DNA of 64,000 nt, from contig NZ_JYNP01000030.1 of the NCBI RefSeq assembly GCF_000934755.1, positions 1 through 64,000 on the forward strand, given 5' to 3'. Source of the stretch: Desulfonatronovibrio magnus. GTDB lineage: Bacteria; Desulfobacterota; Desulfovibrionia; Desulfovibrionales; Desulfonatronovibrionaceae. The notes beneath the pieces are model-generated. The model had not been told where the DNA came from and made no database searches. It was given only the letters and a program-made list of their open reading frames with translations. Numbering within the stretch: position 1 is the stretch's first letter; each line of letters starts with the position of its first letter. A program made the translations under genes and the position numbers. Shown here in pieces: positions 55,151 to 61,152 of this stretch.

Positions 55151-55465
55151 ATGTCTATTCTTAATACGACCGGTATGCAACGCAAACCCACGCATCCTGG
55201 CGAAATGCTGAGGGAAGATTATCTTCCGGATTATGGACTGACGGTTTCGGGGTTGGCCGAATCTTTGGGTGTCTCTCGTCAGTCAGTTAACGAATTATTA
55301 TGCGAACGTCGTGCTGTTAGCCCTGAAATGGCGCTCCGGCTTGCTCGCTTGTTTGGTAACTCGCCCGAATTCTGGCTGAATGCGCAGCGGTCTGTTGATC
55401 TCTGGAATGCTGCGAAGTCGGTGAAGGAAGAAGTGGATCGAATCAAGCCGCTACATGCTGCATAA
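55151..55465 (+). CDS. higA: HigA-type antitoxin (XRE family)
   Basis: 104 residues. KPTHPGEMLREDYLPDYGLT followed by the helix-turn-helix VSGLAESLGVSRQSVNELLC and the close FGNSPEFWLNAQ define the HigA/VapI group. ATG has GAGGTGAT upstream. It normally binds HigB and represses its own operon. Here the higB partner is truncated, so the gene is an orphan antitoxin. An attC-like site overlaps the stop codon, as expected for an integron cassette. Confidence 0.9.
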   Translation: MSILNTTGMQRKPTHPGEMLREDYLPDYGLTVSGLAESLGVSRQSVNELLCERRAVSPEMALRLARLFGNSPEFWLNAQRSVDLWNAAKSVKEEVDRIKPLHAA

Positions 55466-55537
55466 CCAAGCCGTACACCGGATGCCAAAACCTCCGCTTC
55501 GCGGCTCCAAACCGGCGCGTGAGCCTGGCGTTATAAG
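55459..55537 (+). repeat. attC-like recombination site after higA
   Basis: GCATAACCAAGCCG at the left and GCCTGGCGTTATAA at the right form the outer inverted arms. Inner arms ACACCGG/CCGGCGCGT and a central CCGCTTCGCGG hairpin complete the layout of an integron attC site of about 79 bp. It overlaps the end of higA. The match to the GTTRRRY core is imperfect (GTTATAA). Confidence 0.6.
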
Positions 55538-55548
55538 AAGAGAGAAAC

Positions 55549-55620
55549 GTGCAAAAAGCAATTGTAGTCGGTGCCAGTTCCGGTATAGGACAAGAGTTGG
55601 CCAGAATATTAGCCGCATGA
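55549..55620 (+). pseudogene. N-terminal fragment of a short-chain dehydrogenase
   Basis: From GTG 55549 the frame reads MQKAIVVGASSGIGQELARI and stops 23 residues in. GASSGIG is the cofactor-binding motif of SDR enzymes. The frame runs directly into the next fragment (a PIN-domain start) and ends there. It begins soon after an attC-like site, consistent with the start of a cassette cut short. Confidence 0.7.
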
Positions 55621-55784
55621 AAATCTATCTGGACAATTGCTGCTTCAATAGGCCGTTCGACGACCAATCCAATATCCGAATTCGTCTTGAGGCGGAAGCG
55701 AAATTACGAGTTCAGGAGGAGATTCGTTCTGGTTCATTTAAGAAATTAGGGCTGGGCTACTCTGCCGCACAGCGGCTTACTTGA
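55617..55784 (+). pseudogene. N-terminal fragment of a PIN-domain protein
   Basis: ATG 55617 begins MKIYLDNCCFNRPFDDQSNI, the N-terminal motif with the first catalytic Asp of a common PIN-domain family, and continues for about 42 matching residues (LEAEAKLRVQEEI). It then changes to unrelated sequence and stops. The remaining acidic residues of the nuclease site are missing. A TTGAACAATGCGCTC segment after the stop (55782-55796) may be half of another attC-like site. Confidence 0.65.
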
Positions 55785-55840
55785 ACAATGCGCTCACTTC
55801 GTTCGGCACGATTATGGAACAAAAAAGCCATATTTTTATA

Positions 55841-55869
55841 TTGACACATTTTCTTCCCCTATCTATTCA
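55841..55869 (+). promoter_or_regulatory. Sigma-70-type promoter of BrnT-like gene, possibly leaderless
   Basis: TTGACA at 55841-55846 and TATTCA at 55864-55869 are separated by 17 bp. The expected transcription start coincides with the ATG at 55876. No ribosome binding site precedes this ATG. Confidence 0.55.
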
Positions 55870-55875
55870 AACCTA

Positions 55876-56187
55876 ATGAGCAAACTTTCTGACTTCGAGT
55901 GGGATTCGAAAAAAAACAAGCAGAACCAGGAAAAACATGGAGTTTCTTTTGCCCTGGCACAGCTTGCTTTTCTGGACACTGATCGTGTTATCCTTGAAGA
56001 CCTTGAACATAGTGAAAATGAAAAACGGTTTTACTGTCTTGGCAGGGTCTCAGACGCGATAATGACGGTTCGGTTTACATACAGAAAGAACAAAATCAGA
56101 ATAATCGGCGCCGGATATTGGCGAAAAGGAAAGAAAATCTATGAAAGAGAAAATCAAATACACAGACGAACCAATGGGGAAAGTTAA
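55876..56187 (+). CDS. BrnT-family toxin
   Basis: 103 residues. FEWDSKKNKQNQEKHGVSFA and RFYCLGRVSDAIMTVRFTYR, then RIIGAGYWRKGKKIYE, match BrnT, a RelE-like ribonuclease toxin (the usual RIISAR is RIIGAG here). The last residues overlap the following antitoxin gene by 47 bp. The pair lies on the + strand in the cassette region. Confidence 0.85.
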   Translation: MSKLSDFEWDSKKNKQNQEKHGVSFALAQLAFLDTDRVILEDLEHSENEKRFYCLGRVSDAIMTVRFTYRKNKIRIIGAGYWRKGKKIYERENQIHRRTNGES

Positions 56188-56440
56188 GGTTATCTCTGAC
56201 TTTCTTCCATCTCCGGAAGAACTTGCTTTAAAAGATGAAACCGTTAAGGTTACAATTGCGCTAAGTAAAACGAGTGTGGACTTTTTTAAGAAAGAGGCAA
56301 AAAAATATAATACACAATATCAAAAAATGATTCGCAGGCTCCTGGATGAGTATACACTGTCCAGCAATAACCATGAAGCCTTAACCAATAAGGATAGAGT
56401 CGACCAGGAAGCCGTGAATATTGGCTCTGGACAGAAATGA
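56141..56440 (+). CDS. BrnA/CopG-like antitoxin
   Basis: 99 residues. The central VKVTIALSKTSVDFFKKEAK with NTQYQKMIRRLLDEYTL is a ribbon-helix-helix unit as in BrnA/CopG antitoxins. It is coupled to the upstream toxin by a 47-bp overlap; AAAGGAAAG precedes the ATG. A structured repeat overlaps its 3' end. Confidence 0.8.
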   Translation: MKEKIKYTDEPMGKVKVISDFLPSPEELALKDETVKVTIALSKTSVDFFKKEAKKYNTQYQKMIRRLLDEYTLSSNNHEALTNKDRVDQEAVNIGSGQK

Positions 56441-56461
56441 GCATGGTCGAGCTCTATCCAT
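56383..56461 (+). repeat. Structured repeat, copy 1 (second copy at 59324)
   Basis: GGATAGAGTCGACCA pairs with TGGTCGAGCTCTATCC across the element (one bulge), and AGCC/GGCT pairs inside. The second copy at 59324-59403 shares most bases. Both lie at or just after the 3' end of a cassette-type toxin-antitoxin gene. The core does not fit a normal attC. Confidence 0.65.
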
Positions 56462-56536
56462 AAGTTCATAAAGCCCGGTGTGCCTGGCAGAGAGTAGGGG
56501 GGGAAGCTTTTTTGAGGATTGTTGCTGGAGGGAGTA

Positions 56537-56755
56537 ATTGAATCAATTATAGAAAAAACCAAAAAAAATAAAGCAATTAGTATGAGGATGTCAGCCTTTG
56601 ACCTTGAATTGCTAAAACAAAAAGCACAGCGAGAAGGAATGCCGTACCAGACTTTATTGAACACTATAGTTCATAAGTATGTCACCAATCAATTAGTAGA
56701 TAAGAACGAAGTAATAAAAACAATCACAATGATGAAGGAAAATGAGGCAATTTAA
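56537..56755 (+). pseudogene. 5'-truncated copy of a small antitoxin gene (full copy at 63547)
   Basis: From ATTGAATCAATTATAG onward the sequence is nearly identical to 63634-63852 and encodes the same MRMSAFDLELLKQKAQREGM and following YQTLLNTIVHKYV. The first 29 or so residues of the full copy are replaced by unrelated sequence, and no toxin gene precedes it. An in-frame ATG-less start (TTG 56522) could still express the helix-turn-helix part. Confidence 0.75.
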
Positions 56756-56811
56756 CAATGGGCTCCAAGGGACGCTCCGCTTCGCTACGCCCCTGAGCTC
56801 AGGCGTTAGTG
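56750..56811 (+). repeat. attC-like recombination site
   Basis: ATTTAACAATGGGCTCCAAG at the left pairs with CTGAGCTCAGGCGTTAGTG at the right, around a central CGCTCCGCTTCGCTACGC. The left arm overlaps the stop codon of the truncated antitoxin. This is the clearest attC-like site here: TTTAAC and GCGTTAG outer boxes with extra bases in one arm. Confidence 0.7.
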
Positions 56812-56868
56812 ATGAGCGACAATTATAATCCCCCCCTGACGACAATAATTTTTTTCTCTGCTGATGAA

Positions 56869-56897
56869 TCGTGGCACCCACTTCGTTCGTGCCACGA
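56869..56897. other. Perfect 9-bp-arm hairpin
   Basis: TCGTGGCAC and GTGCCACGA flank CCACTTCGTTC. There is no T-run after it, so a terminator is not well supported; it may be the remnant of an attC centre. Confidence 0.5.
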
Positions 56898-56921
56898 GTA
56901 TCTGAGAAGTGCGAATTGGAC

Positions 56922-56969
56922 TTGACTAATCACATGCAGTGACGTATATTTAGAATAGATACGTCACTG
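56922..56969 (+). promoter_or_regulatory. Promoter with overlapping palindromic operator
   Basis: TTGACT (56922-56927) and TATATT (56945-56950) are 17 bp apart. Over the -10 region lies a perfect inverted repeat, CAGTGACGTAT (56937-56947) and ATACGTCACTG (56959-56969), with an 11-bp spacer. This fits an operator for the antitoxin encoded 11 bp downstream, whose ribosome binding site GGAGGG begins at the last operator base. Confidence 0.75.
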
Positions 56970-56979
56970 GAGGGCCGAT

Positions 56980-57234
56980 ATGGATACAAAGCTTACGCTT
57001 AGGCTGGACAAGGAAACAATTGAGAGAGTGAAAATTTACGCTTCAAAGCAGAAAAAGTCTCTAAGTAAGTTAACTGAAGAGCTGTATAAGTCATTCCTGA
57101 TGAGGAGTAATGATGATTGTCAATCAGAAATTCGCTCACCAATTGCAAAAAAGTATAAAGGTATTATTAGCAATACTGATTTTGATGCTGAATTCCATAA
57201 ATTGACTTACTTAAGGGATAAGCACCTACCATGA
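56980..57234 (+). CDS. DUF6364/ribbon-helix-helix antitoxin
   Basis: 84 residues. DTKLTLRLDKETIERVKIYA and KQKKSLSKLTEELYKSFL are the DNA-binding unit of DUF6364-type antitoxins that pair with PIN toxins. The C-terminal 35 residues probably cover the toxin. Start codon overlaps nothing; GGAGGG precedes it. The stop overlaps the PIN gene start by 4 bp. A palindromic operator lies over its promoter. Confidence 0.85.
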   Translation: MDTKLTLRLDKETIERVKIYASKQKKSLSKLTEELYKSFLMRSNDDCQSEIRSPIAKKYKGIISNTDFDAEFHKLTYLRDKHLP

Positions 57235-57650
57235 TCAAAGCATACATTGATTGCAATATCCTGCTTGATTGGCTTCTAGACAGGGAGCCGTTCTCATCTT
57301 ATTCTGCGAAAATTATTGAATTAATCGAAACTCGAAAGATCATTGGTCTTGTTTCACCGCTTACATTGGCGAATACATATTATGTAATTTCGAAAGATTT
57401 GAACAAAAAGATAGCCAATGAATTTATCCATGATAGTTTACGTATCTTTTCAGTGCCGGGGGTATCTCTAAAAAATGTTAAAGAAGCGATTGCAAATAAG
57501 TTTAAAGATTTCGAGGATGATATACATAGTTCCATTGCTGCTGAAAATAATGTGGATTTTCTCATAACCAGGAATAAAAAAGACTTTAAGACCGATAAAT
57601 TCAAAATATTGGATGCAGAAGAGTTTCTGCGAATAATTGAAACAAAATAG
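57231..57650 (+). CDS. PIN-domain (VapC-like) toxin
   Basis: 139 residues. The acidic active site of a PIN nuclease is present: IDCNILLDWLLDREPF at the N-terminus, a middle acidic residue near DFEDDIHSSIA, and FLITRNKKDF near the end, the pattern of PF13470-type PIN proteins. It overlaps the antitoxin by 4 bp and should be an RNase held in check by it. Both genes appear complete. Confidence 0.85.
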   Translation: MIKAYIDCNILLDWLLDREPFSSYSAKIIELIETRKIIGLVSPLTLANTYYVISKDLNKKIANEFIHDSLRIFSVPGVSLKNVKEAIANKFKDFEDDIHSSIAAENNVDFLITRNKKDFKTDKFKILDAEEFLRIIETK

Positions 57651-57657
57651 TATGAAG

Positions 57658-58068
57658 AATTAAAAGTTTCTGGATCAGCGTAAATCAGCGCAATCAGCGT
57701 CAAAAAATTCTTATTCTTTGTCTTTTCTTTGCCTTTAATGCTTAAGAATGAAGCCATAAGAATCTTTGACGCTGATCTCGCAGATAGACGCAGATAAAGG
57801 TTTTTGTGTCATTGTGTCATGGGGTGTCATGTGTCATGGGGTCGGACCTAACCAAGTTATTGAACTAATTGAGTAAAGGGTCTCTACAGGGCCAAAAAAT
57901 TACCTTAGGATGCCTTTTTTGGGGCCAAAAACATAGATGTAAGCGTATATACCCGGGCGTCCCGGGACCAAACTGATAAGTAACTTAAATCCCTCGTTCC
58001 CAGGCTGGTGCCTGGGAACAAGAGCAAATGAAGCATCGAACCCGCGATGCCAAAAGAAAGGAAACGAG
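57658..58068. repeat. Repeat-rich gap, including a segment duplicated at the window end
   Basis: CAGCGTAAATCAGCGCAATC and GACGCTGATCTCGCAGATAG form a loose inverted pair (57676-57795). From 57831 to 57942 the sequence GTGTCATGGGGTCGGACC...ACATAGATGTAA is nearly identical to 63884-63995. Next come a family A module fragment (57951-57986) and a GTTCCCAGGCTGGTGCCTGG hairpin (57996-58019). No gene is seen. Confidence 0.75.
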
Positions 58069-58467
58069 ATGATCGCGAACACACTGCCCCCCTGCATTGT
58101 AACCGAGAAGGTTGAGGAATCTCGCGAGTTCTACGTGAAGCACTTTGGCGCCAAGGTGACGTTTGACTGCGGCTGGTACGTGAACATGCAGATCGGGAAG
58201 GAGACATCCGAGCTTCAGTTCATGGCGCCGCGGGCGCCTGGTCCCCCGACGTGCAACCCGGCCGGGCTGATGTACAACTTCTCGGTCGATGACGTGGATG
58301 CTGAGCATGTCCGCCTTACGGCAGCCGGTCTCTCCCCGATTATGCCGCTGGAAGACCATCCTTGGGGAGATCGTGGCTTCGCGATTCTCGACCCGAACGG
58401 AGTTATACTGTCCATCTTCTCTCCCCGTGAACCAGCGGAGGAATTCAAGCAATACGTCAGGGACTGA
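58069..58467 (+). CDS. VOC (glyoxalase/bleomycin resistance) family protein
   Basis: 132 residues, one VOC domain. CIVTEKVEESREFYVKHFGA, YNFSVDDVDAEHVRLTAAGL and WGDRGFAILDPNGVILSIF follow the paired beta-alpha-beta pattern. Members bind a metal and act on small electrophiles or sequester antibiotics; the substrate is unknown. Base composition is clearly richer in G+C than in neighbouring genes. The stop codon opens an attC-like palindrome, so this looks like a foreign integron cassette. ATG has AAAGGAAA upstream. Confidence 0.87.
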   Translation: MIANTLPPCIVTEKVEESREFYVKHFGAKVTFDCGWYVNMQIGKETSELQFMAPRAPGPPTCNPAGLMYNFSVDDVDAEHVRLTAAGLSPIMPLEDHPWGDRGFAILDPNGVILSIFSPREPAEEFKQYVRD

Positions 58468-58534
58468 GGAACCGCACAAGAGGCTGGTGGGTACGCTCGC
58501 AAGCTCGCGCCTCACAGCCCCGACGTTAACACTA
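58466..58534 (+). repeat. attC-like palindrome after the VOC gene
   Basis: GAGGCTGGTGGG and CCTCACAGCCCC are inverted arms around CGCTCGCAAGCTCGCG, and CGACGTTAAC closes the right side. It overlaps the TGA. The layout matches an attC; the GTTRRRY box is imperfect. From 58535 to 58670 nothing else is supported. Confidence 0.55.
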
Positions 58535-58670
58535 ACATACCCATTTTATGGAATGGAAAAGGTAATAGAGGAAGTAAACGCAAGCTGCGGGGGCTAATTC
58601 TATCAGCTGAATGTTTGAGATCAGATCGAAACTAAGAAGATGGTTTTAATCCGAAAAATAGGAGGCTCAA

Positions 58671-58910
58671 ATGTCAACCATATTAACTTTAGAAATTCCA
58701 GATCAAATTTATCGACCTTTACTAAAAAAGGCTGATAAATGTGGAAAAACTATCGACCAGTTATTGATTGAATGGATGGAAGATGTAGTAAAGGATGAGT
58801 TGGATGATCCTTTATTAAAAATGGCAGGGGCTTTTTCTTCTGATATCAAAGATATCAGCTCAAATCATGACTTTTATGTCGGACAAGAATTGAGGAATGC
58901 CCATGAATGA
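58671..58910 (+). CDS. Small antitoxin of a VapBC-like pair
   Basis: 79 residues. STILTLEIPDQIYRPLLKKA with KTIDQLLIEWMEDVV looks like a small helix-rich DNA-binding antitoxin, followed by an acidic tail. Its stop overlaps the PIN gene start by 8 bp. AGGAGG lies 6-7 bases before the ATG. Family not named with certainty. Confidence 0.75.
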   Translation: MSTILTLEIPDQIYRPLLKKADKCGKTIDQLLIEWMEDVVKDELDDPLLKMAGAFSSDIKDISSNHDFYVGQELRNAHE

Positions 58911-59319
58911 GGTTTTCGCTGATACCTCTGGTTGGGCCAATTATTTTGTCCAAACTGAGTCGTTTCATAAAGATGCCAAAGGGTTGATGCAGCAATGGTA
59001 CAAAGATCAAACCCGTGTCATAACAACAAATTATATCCTTTCGGAGCTTGTCGCCTTGTTCATAAGTCCGCTCAGAATACCGCGTCCGCAGCAAATCCAG
59101 GCGATTGAGACAATCAAGACTGTTGGTTGGATCGAAATCATCCATATTGACAAGCAGTTAAATGATAAAACTTGGCAATTTATTAAGGAACGAGATGATA
59201 AAATGTGGAGTTTGGTTGACTGCTCAAGCTTTGTTGTCATGAAAGAGCGTCAACTCAGTCATGGATTTACGACGGATCATCATTTTGAGCAAGCTGGATT
59301 TGTAAGATTATTGAAGTAG
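58903..59319 (+). CDS. PIN-domain (VapC-like) toxin
   Basis: 138 residues. EVFADTSGWANYFVQTE carries the first catalytic Asp, YILSELVALFI the Glu, and DKMWSLVDCSSFVVMKE with GFTTDHHFEQAGF the later acidic residues. The motif set is intact, so an active RNase toxin is likely. It overlaps its antitoxin by 8 bp; ATG 58897 is an alternative start. Confidence 0.87.
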   Translation: MNEVFADTSGWANYFVQTESFHKDAKGLMQQWYKDQTRVITTNYILSELVALFISPLRIPRPQQIQAIETIKTVGWIEIIHIDKQLNDKTWQFIKERDDKMWSLVDCSSFVVMKERQLSHGFTTDHHFEQAGFVRLLK

Positions 59320-59323
59320 TAAT

Positions 59324-59403
59324 CAACCAAAAAGGATAGAGTCGACCAGAATAGCCGTGAATGGTGGCTGATAGCAAGAGATGAGCATGGTCTATTTCTA
59401 TCC
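59324..59403 (+). repeat. Structured repeat, copy 2
   Basis: AACCAAAAAGGATAGAGTCG, ACCAGAATAGCCGTGAATGG and ATGAGCATGGTCTATTTC match the element at 56383-56461. It follows the PIN gene stop by 5 bp. Positions 59404-59489 show no gene. Confidence 0.65.
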
Positions 59404-59489
59404 ACTGTTTCCATTTTTGAAACAGTTCAACAGGAAGCTTCTCGTCAGCAGCGGCAGGAATGAGTTGAATCTGTACAGCAGGAGAGATT

Positions 59490-59913
59490 ATGCAAAGAAG
59501 AGTTTTTATCAGCATGATCGGCGCTTTTTTTTGGGGCGCTGGTATTTGGAGGGAAAGTTCCAGAGGTAAAAGCCAGGGTTATTCCCAAGCCTGTATCTCT
59601 AGTCCAATGCCATGTGGCAGGATTTCAGTACTATCAGGGGCCTATGGTATTTTCTGATCTTCAATCCGGCCAAAAATTAAAATTATTACGCGAGCCTAAC
59701 AACCCCCACGACAGCAAAGCCATTGCCGTATTCACCTCAAACGGCCACAAGCTGGGATATGTGCCCAGGACTCACAACCCGCTTCCTGCTGATCTCATGG
59801 ATAATGGACACAAGCTCACAGCCAGTTTGCTTTCAGTTTCTTCGGATATGGGAGAATTTAGCTGCCTGAAGATGGGGGTTTTTGTGAATGGCGGTGGCTG
59901 GCAGGGGTTGTGA
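59490..59913 (+). pseudogene. HIRAN-domain protein, frameshifted in its signal region
   Basis: ATG 59490 opens MQRRVFISMIGAFF, which looks like a signal peptide. A T8G4 run at 59525-59536 then puts the frame out by one base. In the shifted frame it continues ALVFGGKVPEVKARVIPKPV and CHVAGFQYYQG, LKLLREPNNPHDSKAIAVF, GHKLGYVPRTHNPLPADL to 59913, a complete HIRAN domain. HIRAN domains bind DNA ends in other proteins; exported stand-alone forms have unknown function. One base less in the T-run would restore the gene, so sequencing error or slippage are both possible. Confidence 0.72.
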
Positions 59914-60190
59914 TTTTTCGGGGTCGATTGTTAAATTTTGTAGGCAGGAAAAAAGGGAAACCTTCCATGAAAAAACTTTCCAAAACACCGGCACTGGGGT
60001 CCAAAGTTGTTTTTGCGGCATTTACTGGTCGGAAACAAAAGTGGACGGCTCAACTATAAATGGCCTGATTAATGGAAAAAATTACTTAGATATGATTTTT
60101 GAAAAGGTGAACATTACATTATAGCTGAACTGTCCATAAAATATTCGTTAAGAATCTGGTAACCATGGTCCATCTGGGAGAGCAGGGTAA
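59914..60190 (+). other. Unassigned stretch after the HIRAN gene
   Basis: A short frame from ATG 59967 (about 30 residues, MKKLSKTPALGSKVVFAAFT) is the only candidate and has no recognisable match. The rest shows no element that I can support. Confidence 0.3.
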
Positions 60191-60379
60191 ACGCTCATCA
60201 CGTCCAATAACCAGCCCATAGCTGACGAGATCGAAATCCCGGTGGACAGGATCATTGATATGAAGAAAAACAGCCAGGATACCTCAGACCTGGAAAACCG
60301 CATCGACCAGCTCGTTTACCAGCTCTATTCTCTGACCCCGGAAGAAATTGAGGTGGTGGAAGGTTCAGATCAAAATTGA
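60191..60379 (+). pseudogene. C-terminal tail of a restriction-modification protein
   Basis: The frame without a start codon reads ADEIEIPVDRIIDMKKNSQD and LENRIDQLVYQLYSLTPEEI, ending VVEGSDQN. This is the helical tail that ends many type II/IIG methylase-specificity proteins (DxLVYxLYxLTxEEIxxVEG). Nothing else of such a gene remains. A second copy of the very end lies at 62565-62621. Confidence 0.7.
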
Positions 60380-60633
60380 TACGAAAGCATAAAAAACATC
60401 CTTTATCCAGTCTGGGTTATAGTATTGAGGATGAAATATGACATCCCGCACGTTTCCGGCTGATTTAGGGAATAATCAGGAACCAAGACGTTTTTTTGAT
60501 CTTTTCTTGCTTGTGTTTCAGGTAAGAAAGTGGTTATCTGCCCCGAAAGCGAAGCCATTATCGGTTATTGCTACTCAATTTTATTTTAATTTTGCACAGT
60601 ACATGATTCAAAAACAATCTTCCATTAAGTTGA

Positions 60634-61152
60634 GTTAAAGCCGCTAATCTCCGGAAAGTATTCGATTTTATAGAAAGCGGTACTTGGATCGTTCTTTTTG
60701 ATGAGTTCGACATCATCGGCAAGAACCGGGACGACAGCCACGAACATGGGGAGATAAAAAGAGTCGTCAACAATTTCCTCCAGATGCTGGACAACATCAA
60801 GGGTGACAGTCTTATCCTGGCGGCAACCAATCACCAGTACATGCTTGATCCGGCGATCTGGCGGCGCTTTGACGATGTTATTTACTACGAACTTCCTGAT
60901 GACGATATCAGAAAAGCATTGTTTGAACTCTACCTGAGGCCGATCAAAACAGATCCTGATATCGACTTCCTAAAAGCCGTGACTTTGACACAAGGGCTCT
61001 CGCCTGCTGATATAAAAATGATAACCGAAGAAGCCATGAAATTGTCTATTCTTGATTCAAGGCCTTGTCTTTCACAAGGCGACATCGAGGCAGCCATCCA
61101 TAAATTCATCCGCCGTGAAAAGGTCAAGAATAACCAGATGGGAGATCGATAA
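60634..61152 (+). pseudogene. AAA ATPase, 5'-truncated (IetA-like)
   Basis: The open frame from just after TGA 60631 gives LRKVFDFIESGTWIVLFDEF (Walker B), EIKRVVNNFLQML, LILAATNHQYMLDPAIWRRF (sensor 1 and arginine finger) and the C-terminal lid. The Walker A half is absent and the sequence before 60634 is unrelated. ATG 60784 would give a shorter, inactive piece. The stop overlaps the following protease start by one base (TAATG), as in AAA-subtilase pairs. Confidence 0.8.

Noticed and set aside
58897-59319. Sec-type selenoprotein or UGA readthrough in cassette genes
   Set aside because: No in-frame TGA with conserved sequence on both sides was found in these genes.
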